24,508 nt of DNA from Gemmatimonadota bacterium (GTDB lineage: Bacteria > Latescibacterota > UBA2968 > UBA8231): positions 1-24,508 of the forward strand of contig JAPPEF010000177.1 of NCBI GenBank assembly GCA_028875335.1. Direction: 5' to 3'. A program made the position numbers and the translations under genes. How positions within the stretch are numbered: the stretch's first letter is position 1; every line of letters starts with the position of its first letter. Shown here one piece after another: positions 7,005-14,740 of this stretch. The notes under the pieces are model-generated. The model was not told where the DNA came from. It did no database searches and saw nothing but the letters and a program-made list of their open reading frames with translations.

Positions 7005-7804
7005 GGGGTCTGGCGGACATCTACTCCACGCTCTTTCGCACCGATCTGGCCGTGCAGTTCCAGTACCGGGCGGCGATGGTGATCTGGCTGATCGGGCGCA
7101 TCGTCGATACGCTGGTCTTCCTTTCGGTGTGGACCGCAGTGGCCCACTCCAAGGGCGGGCAGGTGGGGGACTTCTCCAGTGGAGATTTTGCCGCCTACTA
7201 TATCGTCCTGATGATGATGGGGCACCTGACGTTTACTTGGTTCATGTTCGAGTTTGAATATCGGGTGCGGTCGGGAGCCTTCTCGCCGCTCCTGCTCCAA
7301 CCCCTGCACCCGATCCACCGCGACATCGCCCAGAATATCTCCTACAAGTTCCTGACCCTAGCGGTAATGCTGCCGACGGTGGGGCTGATGGTCTGGATCT
7401 TCGATCCGGTCTTCGATCCGCCGACTTGGGCAGTCTGGGCCGCGATACCCGTCGTTCTGCTGGCTTTCCTGATGCGCTTTTTCGTCGAGTGGGCACTGGC
7501 TTTAGTGGCCCTGTGGACCACGCGCACGGCCGCGGCCAACCAGCTCTACTTTGCGGTCTCGCTTTTCTTTTCGGGCCAGATGGCACCGCTGTCGCTTTTG
7601 CCCGAGTGGCTCCAGACCTTGGCCGCGATTTTGCCCTTCCGCTGGATGCTGGCCTTTCCCACCGAACTCCTACTCGGCCGACTCACGCCCACCGAGGTCC
7701 TCTGGGGTGCAGCAACGCAGGTGGCGTGGCTAGGGCTGAGCTGGGGGATTATGGCCGCGGTCTGGTCGCGCGGCGTGCGCAGATACTCGGCGGTGGGATC
7801 GTGA
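7001..7804 (+). CDS. ABC-2 type exporter permease, ABC2_membrane_6-like (first subunit)
   Basis: A 267-residue integral membrane protein with about six hydrophobic segments. The N-terminus reads IYSTLFRTDLAVQFQYRAAMVIWLIGRIVDT, typical of the DUF990/ABC2_membrane_6 family, and the PLLLQPLHPIHRDI cytoplasmic segment is a family feature. It overlaps the ATPase gene by four bases (ATGA) and the next permease by four (GTGA), so the three are translationally coupled and probably form one heteromeric exporter. The family includes viologen and drug exporters as well as uncharacterised members; the substrate here is unknown. Confidence 0.85.
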   Translation: MRGLADIYSTLFRTDLAVQFQYRAAMVIWLIGRIVDTLVFLSVWTAVAHSKGGQVGDFSSGDFAAYYIVLMMMGHLTFTWFMFEFEYRVRSGAFSPLLLQPLHPIHRDIAQNISYKFLTLAVMLPTVGLMVWIFDPVFDPPTWAVWAAIPVVLLAFLMRFFVEWALALVALWTTRTAAANQLYFAVSLFFSGQMAPLSLLPEWLQTLAAILPFRWMLAFPTELLLGRLTPTEVLWGAATQVAWLGLSWGIMAAVWSRGVRRYSAVGS

Positions 7805-8586
7805 ACTATTTGCGGCTACTGTGGATCTTCCTGCGCATCGGCACCATGAACGAACTGGCGTACCGAGCCAATTTCTGGGTGCAGCTAGTGCAGAGCTTGC
7901 TCAATCTGGGGGTCGCGCTGGCGGGTTTGGCGGTGATTTTCTCGCATACCGAGGAGCTGGGCGGCTGGCAGCCGGCCGAACTGGTGGCTCTCTTAGGGGT
8001 GTTCTTCCTGATGAGCGGCCTGATTGGCGCGCTGATCCAGCCGTCGATGCAGCGCTTCATGGAGGACGTGCGCCTAGGCACGCTGGACTTTACCCTCACC
8101 AAGCCGGAAGATGCACAAGTGCTAGTGAGTATCGGCGAGGTGCGGATTTGGAAATTCTTGGACGTAGTGCAGGGAGTAGCACTGATTGCGATAGCCCTAG
8201 TCGAGATCGGGATGCGGGCGGGCCTTGCCCATGCGGCGGGATTTGCCCTGACGCTTGCGGCTGGCGCGGCAATCGTCTACAGTTTTTGGCTAGTGTTGGC
8301 AACGACCGCGTTCTGGTTTATTAGAGCGGAGAACATCTTAGTGATCTTCCAAGCCGTTTACAGCGCTGGCAAGTATCCGGTGGCCATCTATCCGCGCTGG
8401 CTCAAGCTGGCGATGACCTTTCTGGTGCCTGTGGCCTTTGCGGTGACCGTGCCTTCGGAGGCCTTGGTGGGGCGGTTGTCGCCGGAGGTGCTGTGGGGCG
8501 CGTTGGCGATGGCAGTGGGCATGCTAGTGGGAGCGCGGGCGTTTTGGTTGTGGGGGGTGCGGCACTATTCAGGGGCATCGGCCTAG
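7801..8586 (+). CDS. ABC-2 type exporter permease, ABC2_membrane_6-like (second subunit)
   Basis: A 261-residue membrane protein with about six transmembrane segments, paralogous in layout to the preceding permease (LRIGTMNELAYRANFWVQLVQSL, then TLDFTLTKPEDAQVLVS in the place of the first subunit's LLLQPLHPIH). I start it at the GTG at 7801, which overlaps the upstream stop as GTGA and has a GGTGGGA ribosome-binding-like sequence in front. With this start the N-terminus aligns with the first subunit. A much longer open frame from 7426 lies wholly inside the upstream gene and is rejected. Both subunits plus the ATPase make a complete exporter. Confidence 0.85.
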   Translation: MNYLRLLWIFLRIGTMNELAYRANFWVQLVQSLLNLGVALAGLAVIFSHTEELGGWQPAELVALLGVFFLMSGLIGALIQPSMQRFMEDVRLGTLDFTLTKPEDAQVLVSIGEVRIWKFLDVVQGVALIAIALVEIGMRAGLAHAAGFALTLAAGAAIVYSFWLVLATTAFWFIRAENILVIFQAVYSAGKYPVAIYPRWLKLAMTFLVPVAFAVTVPSEALVGRLSPEVLWGALAMAVGMLVGARAFWLWGVRHYSGASA

Positions 8587-8626
8587 CGATGATCCATTTT
8601 GCCATTTCATAGAAAGGGGTACGGAA

Positions 8627-9643
8627 ATGAGTGACGGACAAAGCGGCATGCACGTCGGGGTACAGGGAATTGGGACCTCAAAGATGGAACTGGAATTTCT
8701 GGTGCGGCACGGGGTGACGCACATGGACGCCTCCGTTGAGGACAACGAGGTCGAGACCTTAGTGCGGCACAAGGAGGAAGCGGCTGAGTACGGGGTGAGT
8801 ATGGAGGCGATCCACATCGGCGTGCCCACAAGCATCACGCTGGCGCAGGACCCGCAACGAGATCGGGACTTAGACGAGGTCTGCCGCTGGATCGAAAACG
8901 CGGGCAAGGCCGGATTGCGGGCCTTGCTCTACAACTTCTGCATCCTGCCGCACCAGCGCACTGAGCCCACTCCTGGGCGAGGAGGCGTGACGTATAGCTC
9001 ATTTGACCTAGCAAAATTCGACAACGAAACGCTGAGCGAAGCGGGCGTGGTCAGCCGCGAAGAGGCGTTTGAACGGGCGGCCTACTGGCTGGAGCGCGTG
9101 ATTCCGGTAGCCGAGGCGAACAAGGTGCAGATGGCCTGCCATCTTAACGACCCTCCAGCTCCCGTCCTGCGCGGCGTCGAACGCTGGAACTGGCCGGTAA
9201 TGGAGGGGCTCAAGCGCTTTTCCGAACTGGTCGATAGCCCGTATCACGGCTTTAACTTTTGCTGCGGCGTGGCATCCGAAGGCTTGGAAAATCCGGCCGC
9301 GGAACTCTGCGACATCGTGCGCTACTTCGGCGAGCGGGGGAAGCTCTTCAACATCCACTACCGCAACATCAAGGGCGGGCTGCACAATTTCCAAGAGGTC
9401 TGGCCCGACGAAGGCGACGTGGACATGCACGAGGTGGCGCGTACCCTGAGGGACGTAGGCTATCAGTACATGCTGATGCCCGACCACGCGCCGTCCCACC
9501 CCGACGACAAGGCACCCGAGGGCGTGTCGGGCCGGGTGCGCCAAGCCTGGGCCTTTCAGTTCGGATATATCATCGCCATGATCCAAGCGGTGAATAAAGA
9601 GCGGTCCGGCCGCAGCATTGAGGCCGCAGCGCAAACTGCCTAG
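8627..9643 (+). CDS. Mannonate dehydratase family protein (UxuA-like TIM barrel)
   Basis: A 338-residue TIM-barrel enzyme of the UxuA family, which dehydrates D-mannonate to 2-keto-3-deoxygluconate in glucuronate catabolism. Likely metal ligands appear in the family order: His172 in CHLNDPP, Cys212 or Cys213 in FNFCCGV, His244 in IHYRNIKG and Asp286 in MPDHAP. It is shorter than the E. coli enzyme (about 390 residues) but no catalytic block is missing. No other glucuronate gene sits beside it, so the real substrate could be another hexonate or related sugar acid. A GAAAGGGG sequence lies 10 or so bases before the ATG. It is 40 bases downstream of the exporter, and cotranscription is possible. 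Confidence 0.85.
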   Translation: MSDGQSGMHVGVQGIGTSKMELEFLVRHGVTHMDASVEDNEVETLVRHKEEAAEYGVSMEAIHIGVPTSITLAQDPQRDRDLDEVCRWIENAGKAGLRALLYNFCILPHQRTEPTPGRGGVTYSSFDLAKFDNETLSEAGVVSREEAFERAAYWLERVIPVAEANKVQMACHLNDPPAPVLRGVERWNWPVMEGLKRFSELVDSPYHGFNFCCGVASEGLENPAAELCDIVRYFGERGKLFNIHYRNIKGGLHNFQEVWPDEGDVDMHEVARTLRDVGYQYMLMPDHAPSHPDDKAPEGVSGRVRQAWAFQFGYIIAMIQAVNKERSGRSIEAAAQTA

Positions 9644-9660
9644 AAACGGAAAACTGTGGC

Positions 9661-10560
9661 ATGTCGATCCATTGGCTGAGAGCAGTACTATTGCTGGTCC
9701 TGCTCAGCTCGTTTAGCGGAGCTCAGTCCCGAGCAGAACAGGCATTGAGGCGGGACTTGCAGGCGTTGGAGGATGTCGTCTCTCTGGTGGGATTGGCCAG
9801 TGGAGCGGCCCTGCTGGTCTCGCTAGGGCTGCTCGTTGCGCGGTGGCGGATGGGGACGGTGCGGGCGCGGCGCTTTGTCTTGCGCGGCGACGAGGGCCAA
9901 CCAATCGCTCAATTGGTGCAAGGCCCCAATGGCGGCGAGTTGGAGTTGAGGGATGACGACGGTGAAATCACCGCGGTGCTGAGCCGTGGACTTAAGTTGT
10001 GCGACCGAGCAGGACAGGTGCGGGCCGACTTGCGGCTGGAGAGCGATAAGGCCCCGCTGCTGGAGCTCTACGACGAGCGAGGCGAAGTGCGGGCGAGCCT
10101 TTCGTTGAGTGAAGACGGGGCCGGCAGTTTGGCCTTTTACGACGAGACTGGACAGCCTCGCGCCGGCCTAGGTAGCGGCCACGCCGGCGCAATGCGGCTG
10201 AGTTTTTTCGATGCCCAAGGACGATTGCGGCAGCAAAGCGGCATCGAAGACGAAGAAGAGCCTTCGTTCAAGCTCTACGATGCCCAAGGCGAGGTGCGCG
10301 GCTCTTTGAGCGTGCGGGCCAATGGCATGACCTTGCTCGAAATGCGCGATCAAGACGGCCACACGCGCACCATCGTCGGAGTGATGGAAGAGGGGATCGC
10401 TTGGCTTGGGGTTCTCGATGGAGAACAGCGTTTCCGCGCAGGATTAGGCGTGCCGACCGGCGGCAACCCTCGACTGGACTTCTACGACGAAGAAGGGGAG
10501 ACGCAGGCCTCTCTGCACATCGACGCCCAAGGCCGCTTTATGACCGATCCAGACTCTTAG
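9661..10560 (+). CDS. Membrane-anchored protein of 23-residue tandem repeats, function unknown
   Basis: A 299-residue protein I cannot name. Residues 1-21 are hydrophobic and signal-like, and residues 39-60 form a transmembrane segment ending in RWRM, so the rest may be held at the membrane. Residues about 70-290 are repeats of the form L-x-[FL]-[YF]-D-x-x-G-x-x-R-A-x-L. The aspartates fall at 98, 115, 138, 161, 184, 207, 230, 253 and 276: after one short unit the period is exactly 23 residues for seven consecutive spacings. Each unit looks like a beta-hairpin (strand, Asp-Gly turn, strand), suggesting a beta-solenoid or similar stack. Proteins of related repeat style occur as hypothetical proteins in diverse bacteria. 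It follows the UxuA-like gene by 17 bases. Confidence 0.8.
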   Translation: MSIHWLRAVLLLVLLSSFSGAQSRAEQALRRDLQALEDVVSLVGLASGAALLVSLGLLVARWRMGTVRARRFVLRGDEGQPIAQLVQGPNGGELELRDDDGEITAVLSRGLKLCDRAGQVRADLRLESDKAPLLELYDERGEVRASLSLSEDGAGSLAFYDETGQPRAGLGSGHAGAMRLSFFDAQGRLRQQSGIEDEEEPSFKLYDAQGEVRGSLSVRANGMTLLEMRDQDGHTRTIVGVMEEGIAWLGVLDGEQRFRAGLGVPTGGNPRLDFYDEEGETQASLHIDAQGRFMTDPDS

Positions 10561-10587
10561 CTCTGCGAGAACGGCAACCGGCATAGA

Positions 10588-10604
10588 CCTCTGGAGTGCA
10601 GAGG
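10588..10604. other. Small hairpin between convergent genes
   Basis: CCTCTG, loop GAGTG and CAGAGG form a 6-bp stem in the 59-base gap between the convergent repeat-protein and HsdR-N-like genes. No T-run follows on either strand, so it is only a weak candidate for a transcription end. Confidence 0.25.
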
Positions 10605-10619
10605 CTGGCTAAGAAACGT

Positions 10620-11054
10620 TCACAACTCGTCGTAACGCGGCACCTGATCGATGAAACCGCGATCCGTGACATAGCAATAGTGGACCAAGCCATTGGTGAT
10701 CAAAAGACAGCGGGCCTGAACCACGCGGTTGTACGCGGCAATTTGGTCGAAAGTCTGCTGGCTGATGGAAACGTCCGGCTCTTTGCACTCGGCCATTAGC
10801 ACGGCACGGCCCGCGCGGTCGTGGACGATCACATCGGCGCGAAACCGCTTGCCGTGGAGGTCGATGCCCTTCTCAATGGCGATCAACCCGCGCGGGTAGC
10901 CCAAGTCCGATATTAGGTATTGCACCAAGTGCTGCCGCACCCACTCCTCGGGCGTCAATCGCACGTACTTGCGGCGCAAAGGATCGAGTATCTCGCGCTT
11001 GCCCTCGACTTGGCGGATGTCAAAGGCCGCGGCCGGGAGGTTGAGGCACTGCAT
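10620..11054 (-). CDS. Standalone HsdR N-terminal-like protein (PD-(D/E)xK nuclease fold)
   Basis: A 144-residue protein resembling the type I restriction enzyme R protein N-terminal domain (HSDR_N_2). Nuclease-like residues are Glu61, Asp74 in FRADVIV, and Glu89-Cys-Lys91 in LMAECKEP; Gln104 to Tyr109 (QIAAYN) may be the trailing Q-x-x-x-Y element. There is no helicase part, and no hsdM or hsdS in the window, so it is not a restriction system as seen here. Such short proteins are common in Bacteroidota-like genomes and are of unknown function. It starts one base after the stop of the sugar dehydrogenase gene and is probably cotranscribed with it, though no functional link is apparent. The residues look intact; activity is inference. 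Confidence 0.75.
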   Translation of the reverse strand: MQCLNLPAAAFDIRQVEGKREILDPLRRKYVRLTPEEWVRQHLVQYLISDLGYPRGLIAIEKGIDLHGKRFRADVIVHDRAGRAVLMAECKEPDVSISQQTFDQIAAYNRVVQARCLLITNGLVHYCYVTDRGFIDQVPRYDEL

Positions 11055-11055
11055 A

Positions 11056-13419
11056 TTATTTGAGCAACAGCATCTTGTGGACTAATAAGGCGGTGCCCTT
11101 CTGTAGACGCGCTAGATAAACGCCTGTGGCCACAGGTTTTCCGCTGACGTCCGTCCCATCCCATTCAACTTGGTAAACGCCCGGTCCTGCGTCGCCATCG
11201 GCGAGCGTCTTCACCTTCTGGCCTTGGATGTCGAAAATTTCCAAGCGCACCCGATCTGGCTCTGCGATGCGATAGCGGATGGTGGTGGTGCTATTGAACG
11301 GGTTGGGATAGTTCGGGTCTAGGGCAAAATCTCGCGGCACAGCGATTCGGTCGTCCTCTTCCCGCACCGCCGTAGCACCTCCAGAGTACTGGGCGGCGAC
11401 CAAGCGGATTTCGTCAAGATAGAAGGTTCCGCGCAGGCTGCCGATTAAGCGCAGCGACTCAATGGGGCCGTCGAGGGCCAGTTCGTCCAAGGCGATCTCG
11501 ACGGTCTGCCACTGGTCCAAGTCCAGATCAACTTGGTCAATGAGGCTCAGCGGGCGGGCAGTCTCGCCGTTGACAACAAAGCCAAAGGAGGGCCGGAAGC
11601 CGCCGGTGGCCGTGCCCGGATGCAGGACCATGCGCAGCCCGACGTAGCCGACTTGAGCGACCGGCGCACGGGGTAGGAACTCAATGGTAAAACCTCGGGC
11701 CTCCACCCGCAGTGCCCGCTGGCCGGCAAAGACGGTATCGGCATGGGTCGGGTCGAGCTGTGCACTGTAGAGTGCTCCTTGCTCCCAAGCGAGCTCGTCG
11801 GCAAAAAGGACTTGATCCTCTTTGGGCAGCACGACGATAGAATGCACTAGCTTGGTCGCCTCGTCGCCTTGCGCGAGATGCACCACCAGCTTTTTGCGGC
11901 CATTGTGCTCACCAGCCGAGAGATCAGCTTCGAGGCGATAGGTATGGTCGTCTATCACTTGCAGGGGCAGGGCCTCGGGACCTTCCAACGCACTCAGATC
12001 AGCCGTGAGCTGGACTGGGTCTGTGCCCTCCAACTGCCGCCGGAGGCGAATCGTCGAACGCAAAGGCAGCGCGGCCCCTGCGAGCAAGGTATCGGGCGGG
12101 GAATTTTCCCACGAGCCTTGGAGGGGGCTGGCTTCGATGCGAAAGATCGCCTGCGTGAAGCGATCGCTCGTCAGGTAGAGAACGCCCTGTTCGTCGGTGC
12201 TCAGCCCGACCGGCGTCCCCCAGAAGGAATTGTTGTTGGGGTCAGGTCGAAAACCGGTGAGAAAGTCGGCGACGCGAGCGTTGGACCCATCCGGCTCGGC
12301 AAAGAGCGCCATGACCTTGTAGCCGAGATCGTTGCCCAAGACACCCGCGCGGAAGGCGACAAACGCGGCGTGTTTGTACTGGGGCGGGAACTGGTCGTAC
12401 TTGTAGAAATGCAAACCCATCGGTGCCAAGTGGGCGGGGACGAGAGCCGCCGGACGCTCCATGCTGGCAACCAATAGCGAGTCAGCATCGGTCAGCGGGA
12501 AAATCGCTCGACGGTACGCTCCAATAGAGAAATCCGTCCAGACCTGATAGGCATAAGCCAACGGCCAACCATAGAAACCGCCATCGCGGAGGGGGGTGAT
12601 CCACTCCGGCGGCAAGTCCCGTCCCTCGCGGTCGTGTCCGTTGCCAGCACCCCACAACTCGCCGGTGACGGGGTGCAAGTCGAGGCCAATGGCATTGCGC
12701 AGTCCTGAAGCATAAATCCGCCGACCCGTGCCGTCGGTGTTCATCTGGATGACCGTGGCCCGCTCGGGATCGTCTTCGCGGCAGAGGTCGCAACTCGAAC
12801 CGGCGTGGAAGTAGAGCTTGTCGTTGGATTCGTCGAAAACCAGCGTATGCGTTACGTGCTCAGAGGAGCGACCCATAAAGCCGGGCACCTCGGCGAAAAC
12901 GGCGCGCTCCTCGTAAAAGCCATCCGAATCCCGGTCTTCAAGGCGGTAGATCGCATCGTCATCGGCGACGAAGAGTGCCCCCCGGTAGAAGGCGACGCTG
13001 TGCGGCCAGTGAAAATCATCGGCCGCTTTGTACACGGTGTCGGCGCGGCCGTCGCCGTCTTTGTCGGGCAGGGCCAACACCGTGCTTTGACGGCCGGAGG
13101 CCGGGCTCCATTGATTGCTCCCGCGAGTCTTCATGTTGGCCACGTGCAAGACGCCTTGATCGTCCCAGGCCATGAAACGGGCTTTATCTACTTGGTCGGA
13201 GAAGAGTTTGACCTTAAAGCCGGGCGGGAGGTTGAGCGTGCGGTCGGAGAGTCCCTCAACCGACACTGGTTCGAGGTGGAGGTCAATCTTGGGCGTTAAG
13301 CGGATCTGATCGGGGAGGTACTCGGCGTGGAGGGGGGTACTCGCGAGAAGGATACAGAGCAAGTAGGCCAGCGTGGAAATTTTCCCAGAGACGATGCGTA
13401 CGGCAGTCGGGACATACAT
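11056..13419 (-). CDS. Secreted PQQ-type glucose/sorbosone dehydrogenase-like protein with FlgD-like C-terminal domain
   Basis: A 787-residue secreted protein. A signal peptide (hydrophobic residues 14-28, cut near LHA-EY) is followed by a beta-propeller of the soluble aldose/sorbosone dehydrogenase type (about 60-470). Typical pieces are LPPGFKVKLFSD, DGDGRADTVY, RNAIGLDLHPVTGELWGAGNG and the following DREGRDLPPEW. Members oxidise sugars with pyrroloquinoline quinone in the periplasm or outside the cell, although many homologues are uncharacterised. A jelly-roll-like segment lies near 540-680. Residues about 697-787 form a FlgD-like Ig/sorting domain with LDPNYPNPFN and WDGTDVSGKPVATGVY. The ATG at 13419 has a good GGGGAG ribosome binding site. 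It sits between the PHP hydrolase and HsdR-N-like genes on one strand. Confidence 0.82.
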   Translation of the reverse strand: MYVPTAVRIVSGKISTLAYLLCILLASTPLHAEYLPDQIRLTPKIDLHLEPVSVEGLSDRTLNLPPGFKVKLFSDQVDKARFMAWDDQGVLHVANMKTRGSNQWSPASGRQSTVLALPDKDGDGRADTVYKAADDFHWPHSVAFYRGALFVADDDAIYRLEDRDSDGFYEERAVFAEVPGFMGRSSEHVTHTLVFDESNDKLYFHAGSSCDLCREDDPERATVIQMNTDGTGRRIYASGLRNAIGLDLHPVTGELWGAGNGHDREGRDLPPEWITPLRDGGFYGWPLAYAYQVWTDFSIGAYRRAIFPLTDADSLLVASMERPAALVPAHLAPMGLHFYKYDQFPPQYKHAAFVAFRAGVLGNDLGYKVMALFAEPDGSNARVADFLTGFRPDPNNNSFWGTPVGLSTDEQGVLYLTSDRFTQAIFRIEASPLQGSWENSPPDTLLAGAALPLRSTIRLRRQLEGTDPVQLTADLSALEGPEALPLQVIDDHTYRLEADLSAGEHNGRKKLVVHLAQGDEATKLVHSIVVLPKEDQVLFADELAWEQGALYSAQLDPTHADTVFAGQRALRVEARGFTIEFLPRAPVAQVGYVGLRMVLHPGTATGGFRPSFGFVVNGETARPLSLIDQVDLDLDQWQTVEIALDELALDGPIESLRLIGSLRGTFYLDEIRLVAAQYSGGATAVREEDDRIAVPRDFALDPNYPNPFNSTTTIRYRIAEPDRVRLEIFDIQGQKVKTLADGDAGPGVYQVEWDGTDVSGKPVATGVYLARLQKGTALLVHKMLLLK

Positions 13420-13431
13420 TGAGAACTCCCC

Positions 13432-13449
13432 GTCGCCAGTATTGGCGAC
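13432..13449. repeat. GTCGCCA/TGGCGAC palindrome before the sugar dehydrogenase gene
   Basis: GTCGCCA (13432-13438), loop GTAT and TGGCGAC (13443-13449) form a perfect 7-bp stem. Read on the minus strand it ends directly against the GGGGAG ribosome binding site of the sugar dehydrogenase gene, so the hairpin is in its 5' untranslated region or at the 3' end of the PHP gene transcript. It has no T-run. The arms are the same as in the palindrome at 5952-5988. Confidence 0.6.
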
Positions 13450-13473
13450 TCAATTCTAGCGTTTACGGTTTTC

Positions 13474-14598
13474 TTAAAGAGCACGACCGGCGTCTAAGAG
13501 GATTGCCGAGGTCAGAAAGTGTTTAGGGGCCGGTGGTCCTGGAGCTGGGCGCTCTCGGCTCTCGGCGATTATGCGCAGACGCACAAAGCCCTGGGCATCG
13601 GGCGAGATTTCCAGCGTCCATTCGGAACTCCCGGCCGGCCGGGAGCCTAGACACTCCAGCACGGCAGGCGCGGTGTTTGGCTGCCACAGACCGATCAACT
13701 CGGCCCTTTCGACTGCTTCGGTTGCCTCAAAGGCCACGTGCAAGACACCGGGCCCTCCCGTCCAAGTGTCGCCGATAAAATGGTTGTCGATTGAGAAATC
13801 GACGAGGTCGAGCCAGTGCCCTTGAGAGGCACAAGTGCGCCCTCGGCGCAGGCTGGCGAAGAGTGCTTCTGAGATGGATTGGTGGCCCGCCTCCACGCCG
13901 ACCCGGACGTGATTGAAGACCCCTAGCGGATAATCGGGTTGCTGCAATTGCTTGTGGACGTGGAAGTCGGAGTTCAACAGCAAGGAGAACGGCCGCTGGC
14001 AGGCGTACACCTGGTCAACCAAGCCGCCGACGGCTCCCCCCGGATAGGCACACGGATCCATCGCCGCGACTTTGGCGTAAGCTTGGTGTCCGTGCAAGGC
14101 TTCGATGCCAACGACGAGGCCGGCCGGATCAGCGGCTAGATAGCGGTTGATGCTCTCTGCGGACCACTGGCCGGCAGCGGGGTGGTTGAAGAAGAGAATG
14201 GGGCGCTCTTCCGCCGGCAACGCGGTCAGATGCTCCAAGGCCGCTTCTACGCCGACAGAATCCGCAGCCCCCAGACGGTCGTGGGCAGCGGCGAAGGCAT
14301 AGGCGTTTTCAGCCTCACGCTCGCCTATGGGAAAGACGAGTCCTGCGTGGCTTCCCCTAGGCGCGTTCCACTCTAGCCCGAAGAAGATGGGAAACCCCGG
14401 CAGGATGCGGCGCGCTTGCTCAATCATGCGGTGTTGTTCAAAAAAGACGGGCTTTTGCGCGTGATTGGTCAGCGCGATAAAATCGAGTGAGTCGCCGACC
14501 CCTTGCAAAAGCTCAGCGACCAAGGCGTGATCTTCGCAGTGGTTGTGTATATCGCCGCGGAGCCACCTCAGAGGCCCGCGCGTTATTTTATCGGCCAT
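13474..14598 (-). CDS. PHP-domain-like metallohydrolase (CehA/McbA-like)
   Basis: A 374-residue protein with a PHP-type metal-dependent phosphoesterase/hydrolase pattern: Asp16, His18 and His20 in GDIHNH, His46 in LTNHA, Glu76 in GLEW, His84 in GSHAGLV, His139 in FFNHPAA, and Asp211 and His213 in SDFHVH. The last third (about 250-374) looks like a beta-rich accessory domain. No signal peptide is visible. CehA/McbA-type members hydrolyse esters or phosphoesters, but the substrate here is unknown. The frame continues to a TTG at 14604; I prefer the ATG at 14598, two codons later. No convincing ribosome binding site precedes either. It starts a minus-strand run with the sugar dehydrogenase (54-base gap) and HsdR-N-like genes. 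Confidence 0.75.
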   Translation of the reverse strand: MADKITRGPLRWLRGDIHNHCEDHALVAELLQGVGDSLDFIALTNHAQKPVFFEQHRMIEQARRILPGFPIFFGLEWNAPRGSHAGLVFPIGEREAENAYAFAAAHDRLGAADSVGVEAALEHLTALPAEERPILFFNHPAAGQWSAESINRYLAADPAGLVVGIEALHGHQAYAKVAAMDPCAYPGGAVGGLVDQVYACQRPFSLLLNSDFHVHKQLQQPDYPLGVFNHVRVGVEAGHQSISEALFASLRRGRTCASQGHWLDLVDFSIDNHFIGDTWTGGPGVLHVAFEATEAVERAELIGLWQPNTAPAVLECLGSRPAGSSEWTLEISPDAQGFVRLRIIAESRERPAPGPPAPKHFLTSAILLDAGRAL

Positions 14599-14740
14599 GG
14601 GCAAAACGGACGGTTACGTATATTCTCTAATGTTGCCTATCGGCTTGAGTTTGAGGTCCGAGCCTTATAGATTAAGCGAAAACTTGGACCGCGTAAAAGA
14701 ATCGCCGGAAACCTTGGCGACTGGCTCGAGGAGTAAAACA
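14599..14740. promoter_or_regulatory. Divergent intergenic region with weak promoter-like sequence
   Basis: 142 bases separate the divergent PHP-hydrolase and secreted-protein genes and must hold both promoters unless transcription enters from elsewhere. TTGAGT at 14645-14650 and TATAGA at 14666-14671 face the plus strand with a short 15-base spacer, so the match is weak. A TCGCC (14702-14706) and GGCGA (14716-14720) inverted repeat lies just before the GAGGAG ribosome binding site at 14728-14733. Confidence 0.35.

Noticed and set aside
7426..7800. Longer version of the second exporter permease
   Set aside because: This part lies entirely inside the first permease gene in another frame; the GTG at 7801 gives a clean family-like N-terminus.
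10588..10604. Hairpin as a bidirectional terminator
   Set aside because: The stem is only 6 bp and neither strand shows a T-run, so I list it only as a weak feature.
11869..12477. Open frame antisense to the sugar dehydrogenase
   Set aside because: The opposite strand encodes a well-supported propeller domain throughout; the antisense peptide has no recognisable feature.
14645..14671. TTGAGT and TATAGA as a firm promoter
   Set aside because: The spacer is 15 bases and both boxes are imperfect; kept only as a weak remark in the divergent region.
14543..14740. Extended N-terminus of the 674-residue secreted protein
   Set aside because: It overlaps the divergent PHP gene and removes the signal peptide from the N-terminus; the GTG at 14741 has GAGGAG seven bases ahead.
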